Below are positions 1 to 9,246 of a stretch of 28,074 bases of DNA, in pieces (the first letter of the stretch is position 1; the number at the start of each line of letters is the position of its first letter). Made by a program: the position numbers and the translations under genes. The notes under the pieces were generated by a model, which ran no database searches, was not told the origin of the DNA, and saw only the letters and a list, made by a program, of their open reading frames with translations. The stretch is from JACRLW01 sp050181465. Its GTDB lineage: Bacteria > Planctomycetota > UBA1135 > UBA2386. The DNA lies in contig JBFXDD010000050.1 of NCBI GenBank assembly GCA_050181465.1, positions 1-28,074 of the forward strand, in the 5' to 3' direction.

Positions 1-1
1 A

Positions 2-400
2 GGACAACCGAACACGACGAGCGACGACCGAGTCTGGAATCGGGCGGCACTGGAATCGGGGGGCGATACGCCAGGCCCCGGGGATCGGGCGCTCGCCACT
101 TTGTTGCTCGTGCATGTGCTGGCCATGAACGGCGCGGTGCACGATGCCATTGAATGCGTCGAACCAGGCGATCTCGTCGCGGCTGCCGACGGCCTTGCGT
201 TCCTGGGACTCGGCGAGACTTCGGACTTCTATCGTGGGGCCTCGGCCGATCCGGTGCCGACCACTTGGGACGACGACACCGAGGTTGCGGAAAGTGACCG
301 CTACGCGGATCTGATCCCGGATGATTCGCACCCGGTCGCTGAATTCAGGCAGGTGTACCGTGAACGACCTGAGCTGTTCGCACCGCTCGGACCCTCGTAG
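2..400 (+). CDS. Hypothetical protein, 5'-truncated by window edge
   Basis: The frame is open from base 2 to a TAG at 398-400, so the gene starts before the window. A methionine inside the frame at 101 is not necessarily the start, because the upstream residues also look coding. The text has a hydrophobic stretch followed by a MNGAVHDAIE segment, then an acidic C-terminal half with YADLIPDDS. The motif vaguely recalls small DMP19/DUF4375-like proteins that carry an NGG...E helix, but I cannot confirm this. It ends 2 nt before the next ATG, so the two genes are probably co-transcribed. No function is assigned. Confidence 0.5.
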   Translation, partial: GQPNTTSDDRVWNRAALESGGDTPGPGDRALATLLLVHVLAMNGAVHDAIECVEPGDLVAAADGLAFLGLGETSDFYRGASADPVPTTWDDDTEVAESDRYADLIPDDSHPVAEFRQVYRERPELFAPLGPS

Positions 401-402
401 AA

Positions 403-837
403 ATGGCCGACCATCAACTGGTTGCAGCGAACGGTCCGCTGTACGGCCCGCCGCTGGACCGGAGCGTCGGACGCGCTGCCATGCCCAAGCTGAAGACTCA
501 GCGAGCCCGTCTTCCGCACATGCTAGCGGACAGTGAATCCGGTCCAGAGATTCGGTGGCAGGCCTTCGAGCTCATTCTGAGCTTCACTACATTCCAGAGT
601 GAGAAGTGTTGCGTGCAGTTCATCGATGTCGATCACTTCGAGTTCCTGTCCGACAACGAACTCGATGACAAGGTCCTTCCTCACGACGGCGTCGTCGAAG
701 TTGGTGACCCTCCGCTAGTCCAGCAACTGGTGGCCTCCGGGTCCGTGAGCCCGACAGATGCCTCCACCCTCACTCATCAATTCATCGGGTTCAACGAAGT
801 TGGTTCGTGCTCTGTGGTCCCGAATCGATCGGTGTAG
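403..837 (+). CDS. Hypothetical protein, 144 aa
   Basis: The ATG lies 2 nt after the stop of the preceding gene, suggesting a two-gene transcript. The first 25 or so residues are low in character; an internal ATG at 481 (MPKLK) is a good alternative start giving about 118 aa. The rest looks like a soluble alpha/beta protein, with a segment reading FIDVDHFEFLSDNELDD followed by an acidic loop. I recognise no family. It has no signal peptide and no membrane segment. The tight packing of small unknown genes here fits an accessory region. Confidence 0.5.
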   Translation: MADHQLVAANGPLYGPPLDRSVGRAAMPKLKTQRARLPHMLADSESGPEIRWQAFELILSFTTFQSEKCCVQFIDVDHFEFLSDNELDDKVLPHDGVVEVGDPPLVQQLVASGSVSPTDASTLTHQFIGFNEVGSCSVVPNRSV

Positions 838-851
838 TATCCCGGCCTCCA

Positions 852-1166
852 ATGCGGCGATTGCGTGCGACATTCCTGCTGCGCTGCGTGCTGCTCATTG
901 CAGCCGTTGGCGTATTCGCAGCCGTGCTGTTGGTCGGGCAGAGCACGGGCTGGGCGCTTCTCATATTGCCGTTCACCGTGATCGTCTGGTTCGTCGGAGT
1001 CGAGGGTGGGCTCATCCCGCTAGTCCTTGAACACTTGGCGGTCCGGCGTGCGGCGCGCACAGGACGTCCGGTGTCGTCCATCTGGTTCGTCGACCAGGAC
1101 GAGCAAGAAGCTCGGAACAGACAGAAGTTCTACGATCAGACGCGCGACAACCCGACGGTCCGATAG
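852..1166 (+). CDS. Small membrane protein, 104 aa
   Basis: The start chosen is ATG 852 (MRRLRAT), because the in-frame upstream codons look non-coding. Residues 6-28 and about 33-55 are strongly hydrophobic, with Arg residues before the first segment, giving two or three membrane spans. The C-terminal 40 residues are polar and basic/acidic (VDQDEQEARNRQKFYDQ) and would lie in the cytoplasm under the positive-inside rule. No family is recognised. It follows the preceding gene by 14 nt. Confidence 0.55.
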   Translation: MRRLRATFLLRCVLLIAAVGVFAAVLLVGQSTGWALLILPFTVIVWFVGVEGGLIPLVLEHLAVRRAARTGRPVSSIWFVDQDEQEARNRQKFYDQTRDNPTVR

Positions 1167-1285
1167 AACCGCTTCTCATCGAGTCACGGCGAGCGGCGAG
1201 GCGCGCGGAGAGCAATCGGGAATCAAGCGCAACCCACCGCGCCAAAGGCACCCTAGTGGCGAACACATCGGGCGACAAGGTGACC

Positions 1286-1672
1286 ATGACAAGCCGACTC
1301 ATCCGACGCCTGCGAGTACTCGGAGCTACCTTGCTTCTGGTCGGCTGTGCGGCGACCGGGGATTCGCGGGCCGCCGGCGAACGTCGCGAGTGGGACGGTC
1401 GGGAGCAGGTTTACGATGTTCTTCGCGCCATGCTCCACCAGGGCCAGCCGGGCTCGACGCTGGGATTCGACACCCTCCTCCCGAGTCCCGATCTCGATGC
1501 CGAGGGCGCGCCAGCAGATCTCTCGGGTGAGGTCGCCGTGATCGGCGGGGAGCGAGATCGCTGGCACCGAGGCATTGGCCGAGCAGATGTTGAGGCTCGA
1601 GTCACGGGAAGCGATCTCCCCCTAGTGGGTTGGGGGTGCCGCCATTGGCGAGGGCTGGTAGGCTCCGCCTGA
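1286..1672 (+). CDS. Putative short lipoprotein, 128 aa
   Basis: From ATG 1286 the protein begins MTSRLIRRLRVLG and then a hydrophobic run ending in LLLVGC, a textbook lipobox (L-V-G-C, Cys21) preceded by an Arg-rich n-region. This is strong evidence for Sec export and lipidation. The mature part (about 108 aa) is mixed and its last 60 residues do not look like a folded domain, so the gene may be truncated or frameshifted. A GTG at 1256 is in frame but would put a polar extension before the signal. Function unknown. Confidence 0.5.
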   Translation: MTSRLIRRLRVLGATLLLVGCAATGDSRAAGERREWDGREQVYDVLRAMLHQGQPGSTLGFDTLLPSPDLDAEGAPADLSGEVAVIGGERDRWHRGIGRADVEARVTGSDLPLVGWGCRHWRGLVGSA

Positions 1673-1765
1673 CTCGAGACAGTAGCTGGCGGCGCTTCGC
1701 GTCGCATCGCAGTCCCCAAGAACGTCGGGGAACTGGAGCAGCAGCCAGACAGAGCAGGCAGCCGC

Positions 1766-2227
1766 ATGAACAAAGTGACACCTTTTCTCATGTTCAACGA
1801 TCAGCTCGAAGCGGCGATCGACTTCTACACCGCGACGTTTCCGGACTCCGAAGTTCGCAACATCGCTCGCACGGGCAGGGACGGTCCGATCAGCGCGGCC
1901 GAGTTCGTCGTCGGTGGTCAGCGCTTCATGGGCTACAATGGAGGTTCGTACTTCAGTTTCTCCGAAGGGGTCTCGCTGTACGTGGACTGCGAGGATCAGG
2001 ATGAAGTGGATGAATACTGGGACAAGCTCGTGAAGGCAGGAGCGAAGCCTACACAGTGCGGATGGATCAAGGACCCCTTCGGTCTCTCCTGGCAGATTGT
2101 TCCGAGGCGATTCACCGAACTCATTCGTGATAGGGACTCGAGGAAGGTAAAGGCCGTGATGGAAGCCATGATGACGATGGTGAAGCTCGACGTGGAGCAG
2201 CTCGAAAAGGCCTACAACGGTGCGTAG
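1766..2227 (+). CDS. VOC-superfamily protein, PhnB / 3-dmu-9_3-mt type
   Basis: A 153-aa protein beginning MNKVTPFLMFNDQLEAAIDF, the usual first strand-helix of PhnB-like vicinal-oxygen-chelate proteins. Further family signs are FYTATFPDSEV (residues 20-30), a central VSLYVDCED strand (69-77), an AGAKPTQCGW turn (91-100) and KDPFGLSWQIVP (102-113), which is the hallmark ending of the 3-demethylubiquinone-9 3-methyltransferase-like subfamily. Length is normal. Despite the family name, members are not shown to be methyltransferases; the substrate here is unknown. It is cytoplasmic and appears to be a stand-alone gene. Confidence 0.9.
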   Translation: MNKVTPFLMFNDQLEAAIDFYTATFPDSEVRNIARTGRDGPISAAEFVVGGQRFMGYNGGSYFSFSEGVSLYVDCEDQDEVDEYWDKLVKAGAKPTQCGWIKDPFGLSWQIVPRRFTELIRDRDSRKVKAVMEAMMTMVKLDVEQLEKAYNGA

Positions 2228-2351
2228 TCATACTCGTCCAGTCAGATGCCGAACTTCCCACAAGTGCCGCTCAACCCCTCGTCTCGAGCCCGTGACACGA
2301 GCCGGCTTCGTGGGATGCCAGGAGTGGTCCAACTCCAACCGTGGCTGACAC

Positions 2352-3686
2352 ATGCGCACAGAGAGTAGCCATTCGGTTCGTCTTCTCATGGCATGCTGCG
2401 CGCTCGCGGCGTGCAACCAGGAGCCTGACCTGAAGAGCACAGCCTCCCGGGAGTTGATTCGAATGGCCGCGAGCGCGCAGCAAGGAGTGCTGGACGATTC
2501 CCTCGCAAGTCGAGCCTGTCGCGAGTTGTTCCGCCGTCCAAGGGCAAGCGTGGTGGATAGTCTGCGTACAGCACTCGAGGACGAGTCCCCTGGGACTCGA
2601 AGTTGGGCAGCCCGGACACTGGGAGACCTGGTTGTCAGCCTGGTCGATTCGCCCTTGGAGACAACCGCGAGTGGCGCACTGGAGGCTACGTTGCTCGAAC
2701 TCTTGGGGGACGCGGATGAAGAAGTTCGGGCAAGTGCCCTGTACAGCCTCGGGCGCGGTTGCCTAAGACGTCGACCGGACGGTGTGCCGGAAGAGATCGT
2801 GCGTGCGATTCGAGACTTGGTGGTCTCGGCGGATTCGTCTTCGCGAGTCATGGCTGCGATTGCTGCCACCGAATTCGGACCTGGCATCGAATCACTTGCT
2901 TCCATTCTCGTGTCTCAGGTCAAGGTCGAGACCGAGAGCGGTGTGCGCCTCTTCCTGGCACTCGCCTTGTCACGAGTCGGTCCCCGGGATGCCGGCGTTG
3001 CCAGTTGTCTCGAGGTCTTGCTTGGCGATGCCGAGGAAGTGGTCCGCAGTGCTGCGGCAACTGTACTTGGTGAGCTCGTGAATCCGCCGGGCTCTGTGGT
3101 CGAGCGCCTTCGCCACTCAGTGACGGATCCAACCGAGGCAGACGGCGTGCGAAAGCTCGCAGCGAAGTCTTTGACGAAGCTCACAACGAGTTCCAACAAT
3201 GCTCTCCCGACGTTGACCGTCTTGCTGGAAGTCAGAGGGCTCATCAAAGACTCCGAGCTGAGTTGGTGGCTCGATGCCGTAGGCAAGATTGCGGCGTTCG
3301 TGCCGGCCAGCGAGGACGGAACACAAGCTCGTAGGTTGCTTGAATCGACAGCAGGGGGTGAGGATCCGTACTTGGCTCATGCCGCAATGAGTGGGCTTGC
3401 GAGGATCGCTTTCGCGACTCGTGACGTGGACCTGGGGTGGCAGGCGGCGACCGAGTTCCGAAGGTTGCTTCCGAGGATCCTCCTCACGACCGGGGAGAGC
3501 GATGGGTCGTGGCACATGGACTCAGAGTGGGCCGAGCCCGTGATGGAGGCCCTCGTCGTCCTTTCGAGATGGCCCGAAATGGGGGTCCGCGCCGACGAGT
3601 TGCGCGCCGTGTTCTACGCGCTGCAGAGTCACGAGCTCGCTTCCACGAGAGATTGGGCTGACGGCCAGATGGCCCTTCTCCGGTAG
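2352..3686 (+). CDS. HEAT-repeat lipoprotein, 444 aa
   Basis: The N-terminus has a short hydrophobic stretch ending in ALAAC, a lipobox with Cys21, so the protein is probably lipidated and faces the periplasm. From about residue 60 to 270 it is built of helix pairs with the HEAT/PBS-lyase pattern, for example SWAARTLGDL, EVRASALYSLG and VVRSAAATVLGEL, spaced about 35-50 residues apart. A second helical region follows to the C-terminus. HEAT solenoids are protein-binding scaffolds; no catalytic motif is visible. It stands alone, 124 nt after the VOC gene, with a repeat-element remnant just downstream. Confidence 0.75.
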   Translation: MRTESSHSVRLLMACCALAACNQEPDLKSTASRELIRMAASAQQGVLDDSLASRACRELFRRPRASVVDSLRTALEDESPGTRSWAARTLGDLVVSLVDSPLETTASGALEATLLELLGDADEEVRASALYSLGRGCLRRRPDGVPEEIVRAIRDLVVSADSSSRVMAAIAATEFGPGIESLASILVSQVKVETESGVRLFLALALSRVGPRDAGVASCLEVLLGDAEEVVRSAAATVLGELVNPPGSVVERLRHSVTDPTEADGVRKLAAKSLTKLTTSSNNALPTLTVLLEVRGLIKDSELSWWLDAVGKIAAFVPASEDGTQARRLLESTAGGEDPYLAHAAMSGLARIAFATRDVDLGWQAATEFRRLLPRILLTTGESDGSWHMDSEWAEPVMEALVVLSRWPEMGVRADELRAVFYALQSHELASTRDWADGQMALLR

Positions 3687-3705
3687 CCAACTCCAGGTTG
3701 TTGTC

Positions 3706-3801
3706 CTAGCCCTGACTCTTCGTGAGCGTGGTCGCGAGATCGGCACAGCCGGGCGGGACTTGTGGCGATCGCAGCAGTCGTTCACGAGTCGTTCGGGCTA
3801 G
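3706..3801 (+). repeat. CTAG-bordered MITE-like repeat, copy 1 (internally deleted)
   Basis: A shortened copy of the dispersed element best seen at 27732-27914. The left end (TTCGTGAGCGTGGTCGCGAGATCG) joins directly to the right end (GGGACTTGTGGCGATCGCAG, then TTCACGAGTCGTTCGGG), losing about 85 bp of the middle. CTAG is present at both borders (3706-3709 and 3798-3801). It lies between the HEAT lipoprotein and the next membrane-protein gene. Confidence 0.75.
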
Positions 3802-3908
3802 CCTAGCCCAGAATCGTCAGGAACTGTCGGACCTCGAGGAGCGCCGAACCCGGTGGCCTACTCGCACGAGGCTCACAGCTCACTCGCATCCACTCACGGC
3901 CGAATGAC

Positions 3909-4439
3909 GTGGCGCGCTTTCTCATCTACTCTCTGGCTCCCGTCCCTCTCGCGCTGTTCTGCCTGCTCGGCTACGGCGTGCTGACGGGTGGTCCCGTTCC
4001 ATCGATCGAGGGTCTGGCCGGCTTCCTGGGACTCGGTGTCGTCGGGGGCTACGCAGTCATGGGCCTGCAGTCCGCAGCATTCGCTTTGATGATGCTTTGG
4101 CTCGAGAGGCGAGGGGTCGCTCGCGCCAGCCGATGTATCTTTGCCGCTGCGGGCGGCTGTCTGTTCGGCGCAACCGTGGTGTTCGCGGCGGACGAGCTGC
4201 TCTCGTCGCTGTCATCCACTCTGGGAGTCATCGGAGCGATCGTGGGTCCAGTCGTCGTGCTCATTGCCGACCTTCTTGCAGGCCCGTCGACAAGCAGTAG
4301 GTCATCTTGGGCGCGTCAGCGAGAGGGCTCCGCACAAGATGCGCACCCCAACTCCACGCATCAGACGACTGGGCGGGCGATCACGCGAGAGCCAGATCCA
4401 AACGTGGCGCTGCGCCAAGACTCCGCGACAAAGACCTGA
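3909..4439 (+). CDS. Putative integral membrane protein, 176 aa
   Basis: A GTG-initiated frame in which residues 1-120 hold four hydrophobic segments: near residues 3-25, 35-62, 75-98 and 100-122. This is a small polytopic inner-membrane protein. The last 50 residues are polar and of low information (many S, T, R, Q) and may be a poorly conserved tail or read-through after a degraded end. No family is recognised. It is not closely coupled to either neighbour. Confidence 0.5.
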   Translation: MARFLIYSLAPVPLALFCLLGYGVLTGGPVPSIEGLAGFLGLGVVGGYAVMGLQSAAFALMMLWLERRGVARASRCIFAAAGGCLFGATVVFAADELLSSLSSTLGVIGAIVGPVVVLIADLLAGPSTSSRSSWARQREGSAQDAHPNSTHQTTGRAITREPDPNVALRQDSATKT

Positions 4440-4581
4440 GCAAGAGCGACTCGGAATCGCCGGGCCCCTCACCGGAACACGAGTGTGATCGTCCCCTTAG
4501 TCTTCGCGGGAACCAATCCCTCACCGCTGTTCTCTCTCGAGGAGCGACTGGTCGCCGCGATTGCCTCCGCGCCGGGTTTGC

Positions 4582-6711
4582 CTACTCCTGAACACCGGGT
4601 GACAGCAGGAGCCGCTTCGCCTCGGCCAGGTCGATCCCAGCCTCCGAGTGGATCCCCCAGTGGCGAAGTGCCTCTCCGCGACTACGGAGCATGTCTGCAA
4701 GTTCGTGACGTGCACCGACATCACTCGAGTCGATCTCAACTCGTTCACGAGCTGCCTCGACCGCGCGATCGAAGTTGGCCCGGGATTCTTCGATCTGGTT
4801 CTCGAGCGCCAGACAGTTTGCCAACAGGCGGTAGACACGCGCCGTTCGGGTTCCATCGGGAAGCGCACCGCGCGCCGTGACCAGTTGCCGGGCCGTCGAC
4901 GTTGCCGACTTCAGCTCTCCCTTCTCGGCCAGAGACGAGACCCGCATTTCATCCACGATGCCGGCCAGTTCGACGCTCTCTCGATCATCTGGGTCACTTC
5001 GCAGCGCTTCTCCGGCGGCATCCAAATAGTCGAGCGCGCGAGTTGGCTGCTTCCGCTGAAACTCCGCCCGTGCAAGCGCAGCGAGCGCGTATGCACGTAG
5101 CCGTCTCACGGTGGGTCGATCGGTTGGGGTCTCATCGAGGACTCTCCGATAGAGCGCCTCGGCTCTCGCTCCGTCCTGCTCGAGATCGGCGAGCTTCAAG
5201 AGCGAACCCGCAACATACTCTGCCTGGCGCGGCTCGCGCCGAAGTCGAGATTCCGCCACGTCGAGTGCTCGCTCGAAGGTCGCCCGCGCCGAATCGACAT
5301 CTCCAAGATTCGGGCCCGATGGATGCCCCTGCACATCGCCGAGGCGAAGCAGCGCCGCACAGTAGGCGCGCCACAAGTCGACGGTTGCTGAGGTCGTGAC
5401 GACGATCTCCAGCGCTCGCACCGCATCGCTGAGTGAGCGCGCTCGAAGCATGGTGTGCCCCGGACCAGCTCGCATTCTCGCGTCCATCTCGAAGATGCTC
5501 GACCTTGCTACCGTCTCCAGCAAGTTGGCTCGTTCACTCTCGTGCCGAGATCGCTCACGTTCGGCAACATAGAGATAGAGAGAGGCGGCTATGCCAAGAG
5601 TCAGCACGAGGACACCTGCCGCGATCGAGGCTGCGAGACCCGGCCGAGCAGTCGCCCATGCGTGCAATCGACGGTAGGCGCTGGGATTCCGGGCAAGCAC
5701 CGGCTTGCCAGCGGCCATCCGGTAGAGGTCCGCTGCCAGTTCCCGCGCATGTGAGTAGCGTCGCGTTGGATCCTTTGCGAGCGCGGTCGCGATGACGGCG
5801 CGGAGGTCGGCGGGGAGTAGCGGCCATCTCGGGTGATTCCATGGCTCCGCACCATGCACGCGGCGGATCGTCGCCACGGCAGACAGCGCTGCGAACGGTG
5901 ACTCACCCAGCGCCGCCTCGCATATCACCACGCCAAGTGACCACAGATCGCTCGAAATCGAGTGCACTCCGGACTCGATTACCTCCGGTGCTAGGTACGC
6001 TGGCGTGCCACAGATTGCGCCGGTCTGGGTCAATGAGTCGGCGTCATCGGCATCTGTCGCAATGCCGAAGTCCGTGAGTACCGTGCCACCGTCGCGATCC
6101 ACGAGGATGTTGCTCGGCTTGATATCGCGGTGAAGAACGCCGCGGTCGTGGGCGTGTGCCAGGGCGTCGGCGATCGGCCCGAGCAGTCTGCCGATCTCCC
6201 GTGCGGGATGAGCTGCGGATTGCACTTTCTCGGCTCCGAGCACCACACCGAGGTTGTCACCTTCGATGTACTGCATCGAAATCCAGAGCTTTCGACCGGC
6301 GCGACCAGCGGAATGCACCTTACAGATCGCGGGATGATCCAGGCGTGCAAGGACGTGCGCGGCGCGAACCATCCTCGCCTCCTCGAGATCTGAGCCTGAG
6401 CCGTTGCGCAGCTTGAGAGCCACCTGACGACCGAGTACGCGGTCCGTTGCCAGGACCACGGTGCCCTCGGCCCCCGAGCCCAGCACGCGGTGCAGGATGA
6501 AGGACCCGAAGCTCTGGAGGGAATCGTCCGCAGCTCGATCGGGTGCATGCGCGAGGATGTACTCTCGTGCCACCTCCAGCTCGCGGTCGCTGAATCGTAT
6601 CAGGTACTCGCGAAGGCTGACCGATCGACCGAGCGCTTGGTCCTCTCGGAGCGCCAGCAAGAACTCGAGTACGCGCCAGTCGAGTGAGCCTGAGTCGATG
6701 TCGGTCAGCAT
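4582..6711 (-). CDS. Membrane-anchored Ser/Thr protein kinase with C-terminal TPR-like region, 709 aa
   Basis: A Hanks-type kinase that transfers phosphate from ATP to Ser/Thr of protein partners. Residues 1-65 are a helical N-terminal extension. The kinase domain spans about 69-335: glycine loop GSGAEG (78-83), ATP lysine in VALK (Lys100), catalytic HRDIKPSN (HRD 194-196, Lys198, Asn201), metal-binding DFG (214-216), APE (241-243). All key residues are present, so it should be active. One membrane span lies at about 358-381, placing the kinase inside the cell. The last 320 residues are helical TPR-like repeats, for example EALYRRVLDETP, probably a sensor or partner-binding region outside the membrane. 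The start is 42 nt downstream of the kelch gene stop on the same strand, suggesting one operon; an ECF sigma gene lies beyond. Confidence 0.93.
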   Translation of the reverse strand: MLTDIDSGSLDWRVLEFLLALREDQALGRSVSLREYLIRFSDRELEVAREYILAHAPDRAADDSLQSFGSFILHRVLGSGAEGTVVLATDRVLGRQVALKLRNGSGSDLEEARMVRAAHVLARLDHPAICKVHSAGRAGRKLWISMQYIEGDNLGVVLGAEKVQSAAHPAREIGRLLGPIADALAHAHDRGVLHRDIKPSNILVDRDGGTVLTDFGIATDADDADSLTQTGAICGTPAYLAPEVIESGVHSISSDLWSLGVVICEAALGESPFAALSAVATIRRVHGAEPWNHPRWPLLPADLRAVIATALAKDPTRRYSHARELAADLYRMAAGKPVLARNPSAYRRLHAWATARPGLAASIAAGVLVLTLGIAASLYLYVAERERSRHESERANLLETVARSSIFEMDARMRAGPGHTMLRARSLSDAVRALEIVVTTSATVDLWRAYCAALLRLGDVQGHPSGPNLGDVDSARATFERALDVAESRLRREPRQAEYVAGSLLKLADLEQDGARAEALYRRVLDETPTDRPTVRRLRAYALAALARAEFQRKQPTRALDYLDAAGEALRSDPDDRESVELAGIVDEMRVSSLAEKGELKSATSTARQLVTARGALPDGTRTARVYRLLANCLALENQIEESRANFDRAVEAARERVEIDSSDVGARHELADMLRSRGEALRHWGIHSEAGIDLAEAKRLLLSPGVQE

Positions 6712-6753
6712 GGTGCGTGCGAACCCGCGGATGGTGGAAGCGTAGGCGAGGGC

Positions 6754-8142
6754 TCACTGGACGACAGTCGACAACCCGTTGGTCGTGTGTCCGATCCCAT
6801 TGGCATGTGTCGGATCGAGCAGCAGGCCCTGATTGTAGAAGGTGACTCCAGCCACGCTAGGCATGATGGGAATGGGCAGACGGAAGTCACCTCCACCCTG
6901 GCCGATCGCGGAAGGCGTGATGGTGACCGGTGCCGCGGCCATCGGGTCGACGTAGAGCGTGCATCCCGGCATGCCAACCGACGCGAGCGCGAAGGGGAGT
7001 GCACCTCCGCCCCATTGAGTGTTGGACAGACCGAACATGAGGAATGCGGCAGTGGGTTGGGCAACCTGATTCAAGACCATGCGGTAGGTCACGCCCTGCA
7101 CTGCACGACAACCCTGCAGAGCATCGAGACGAACGGGTGGACCGGGCATGGGCGGTCTTCCGCCAATCGAGATGGGCGGGCTCGAGCACCCCGCACCGAA
7201 CTGAGTGGTGCTTGCGGTCAACGAACCGGTGGTTTCGAGGAACCAGGTGCTGGCTTCGGTGGTGCCGCCGCCAACCGACACTCCGCGTGATCGAAGGGTA
7301 TCCCAGGTCGCCTGGGCGCCGGTTCCGTTCGCGGCATTCAAGACCATCCAAAGTCCGGAGGAATCCAAGAACACGTCACCCAACAGAGTCTGCGAGGCGC
7401 CAGACTGGCCGCCCAGCATCATCACCCGCTGCTGTACGGTGTCGTAGACCATGGACGCAAGAAACCTCGTCGGTCCACCGCCGTTGGCGATTGGCGTCCA
7501 GTCTTGGCCGTTGTACGTCCATGTGTCGGTGAACACGCTTGGGTTGTTCGCACCGCCGTGCATGACGATCGCTCCACGGGAGGGGTCGTACTCCATGCAG
7601 TGCCAAACCCGCGCAGGCGGACGATTCGGAGTTTGGATCAGGCTCCAGTTCGCACCGTCGAACTCCCACGTGTCGTTCGTGACGGGTCCAGTGACGTTGC
7701 CGACTCCGCCGCCGAAGAGAACCAGCCGTCCACGAACCGGATCGAAGGCCAACGCATGACCACGCCGAGGACCAGGCCATGGGCCGAGCTGCGGAAACGC
7801 TTGCCATTGCCCACCGTTGAACACCTGGAGGTCCGACAGGAAGTTCGAGGAAGTCGTGTCTTGGCCCCCGTACATGTAGATGCCGCCGAAGGCGGCCTTC
7901 ATGTCGAACTCGTATCGATCGACCGGCGTATTGGCGTTCGGAACCTGGCTCCAAGTGAGCCCGTCGTGCTCCCAGGTGCCCTGTGGTCCTGCGAAGCACA
8001 CGGTGCGGTCTCGGCCGGCGTCGTAGGCTACCTTCCCGCCGAGGCCCGGTTGCGTGCCACCGTCGCGATAGTAGTACTGGGCACTGGAAAAGGACGAGAG
8101 GAGCAGACAACTGAGCAGAAACGGAAGACGATCGGTGTTCAC
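6754..8142 (-). CDS. Secreted kelch-type protein with Planctomycetota-style C-terminal domain, 462 aa
   Basis: The chosen start is GTG 8142, because it gives a clean Sec signal peptide: NTDRLP, a hydrophobic run, then SFSSA with cleavage near residue 21. The frame stays open further upstream, but that part has no protein character. Residues 35-300 hold four or five kelch-like blades with the repeated pattern AFDPVRGRLVLFGG followed by TWEFDGANW, as at MEYDPSRGAIVMHGG and MVYDTVQQRVMMLGG; these form a beta-propeller. The C-terminal about 145 residues (from FGAGC, 315) have features such as MPGCTLYVDP and TFYNQGLLLDP. I recall these from many exported planctomycete proteins, where the domain's role is unknown. 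It is probably exported to periplasm or surface, and is upstream of the kinase gene on the same strand. Confidence 0.82.
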   Translation of the reverse strand: MNTDRLPFLLSCLLLSSFSSAQYYYRDGGTQPGLGGKVAYDAGRDRTVCFAGPQGTWEHDGLTWSQVPNANTPVDRYEFDMKAAFGGIYMYGGQDTTSSNFLSDLQVFNGGQWQAFPQLGPWPGPRRGHALAFDPVRGRLVLFGGGVGNVTGPVTNDTWEFDGANWSLIQTPNRPPARVWHCMEYDPSRGAIVMHGGANNPSVFTDTWTYNGQDWTPIANGGGPTRFLASMVYDTVQQRVMMLGGQSGASQTLLGDVFLDSSGLWMVLNAANGTGAQATWDTLRSRGVSVGGGTTEASTWFLETTGSLTASTTQFGAGCSSPPISIGGRPPMPGPPVRLDALQGCRAVQGVTYRMVLNQVAQPTAAFLMFGLSNTQWGGGALPFALASVGMPGCTLYVDPMAAAPVTITPSAIGQGGGDFRLPIPIMPSVAGVTFYNQGLLLDPTHANGIGHTTNGLSTVVQ

Positions 8143-8636
8143 TTGTGAGCCTTGTGGAGGTCCAGGAGGGGCTACCGTGAGTTGACGGAACCCCCACGGA
8201 TCCGGCAGGAAACTCGAAGATTCTCGATGAACCATCTCGCGATCATCAGAGACGGAAGTCACCCGCCCCCGGCTCGCGAACGCCTCGAGTGAGGTCTGCC
8301 CTGCATGCGCCGTCGGTTCCGGTGATCCCCGACGACCGCACTGCGTCGCCCTTCCGGGCCCGGTCTTCGCCTTGCCAAGGACATGCTGCCTCGCGGTGGT
8401 CCTTGCATCGCTGTCCGGGGGCCGGGAACGGCCTGTGCGGACTTCCGGGTGTCGGGCGACGGTGGCCAGGTCGCCGCGTTCGAGGCGCTGCCTCCGTGGT
8501 AGCCACCTGCGCACGCTGCTCATCGCACTCGCGCGTGACGCGGGAGCATCGGCAGGCTAGACGTCTCCGCGCCACCCTGCGTTTTGTGATCATCCAAGCT
8601 CCAATCCAATCGATGCCGAGCTACCGTGCCGCACTC
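8143..8636. other. Divergent intergenic region (kelch / sigma factor)
   Basis: About 490 bases between the divergent kelch and ECF sigma genes. Both flanking frames stay open into it, but the translations are Arg/Pro/Ser-rich without domain character, so I read it as non-coding promoter space. I see no confident -35/-10 pair, riboswitch or terminator. Confidence 0.4.
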
Positions 8637-9242
8637 ATGGATCCTTCCGATCCAAGCACAACTCAGTTGCTGCATCTCTTCGAGACGCAGCCGCGGGAGG
8701 GCTTTGCTGCACTCTATGAACGCGAGTCAGAACGGCTGTACCTGTGGGCCGCACTGCACGTTCGACCGGTCCTGCGTCAGGCGATGCCGCTAGACGACTT
8801 CGTCCAAGAAGTCTGGGCGAGGGCATTCATAGCGCGGGCCAGCTTCGACCCGAGCCGTGGGCATATTCGCGGCTGGATCCTCGGCATCGCCAAGAACGTC
8901 TTGCGAGAGTTGTTGCGGCATCCCAGACGCTCGCGGGGATGCAGCCTGGAGGATCTGGAGAAACTCAAAGGCAACTCCGAGCCTTCCGACCATGCGACGA
9001 GTGTGATCTCTCGCGCCGGGCGGTCTGAAGAGCGCCAACGCCTACTGGACTTCGTGGATGGCCTGCCTCCCGAAGATCGCAGCCTGACGGTCTGGCGCGG
9101 ACTGGAGATGGTATCGCACGAGGAAGTCGCAACGCGATTGGGCATCACTGCGGTTGCCGCGGAGTCTCGTTGGCGGCGGTTGCTACCGCGCTTGCGCGCG
9201 GGTGTGCGATGGTGGAGTGATGCACCGGAAGAGAGCCCCTGA
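8637..9242 (+). CDS. ECF-type RNA polymerase sigma factor, 201 aa
   Basis: A two-domain sigma-70 family protein of the extracytoplasmic-function class. Region 2 spans about residues 20-95, with PLDDFVQEVWARAF (51-64) as the core-binding and -10 recognition helices and GWILGIAKNVLRELLR (79-94). Region 4 spans about 133-190, with LDFVDGLPPEDR and a helix-turn-helix reading HEEVATRLGITAVAAESRWR. Start ATG 8637 was chosen; an in-frame ATG at 8613 would add eight residues and cannot be excluded. Planctomycete ECF factors are often genetically linked to Ser/Thr kinases, and this one is divergent from a kelch-kinase pair, so the kinase may control it. No anti-sigma gene is seen. Confidence 0.9.
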   Translation: MDPSDPSTTQLLHLFETQPREGFAALYERESERLYLWAALHVRPVLRQAMPLDDFVQEVWARAFIARASFDPSRGHIRGWILGIAKNVLRELLRHPRRSRGCSLEDLEKLKGNSEPSDHATSVISRAGRSEERQRLLDFVDGLPPEDRSLTVWRGLEMVSHEEVATRLGITAVAAESRWRRLLPRLRAGVRWWSDAPEESP

Positions 9243-9246
9243 GTCG

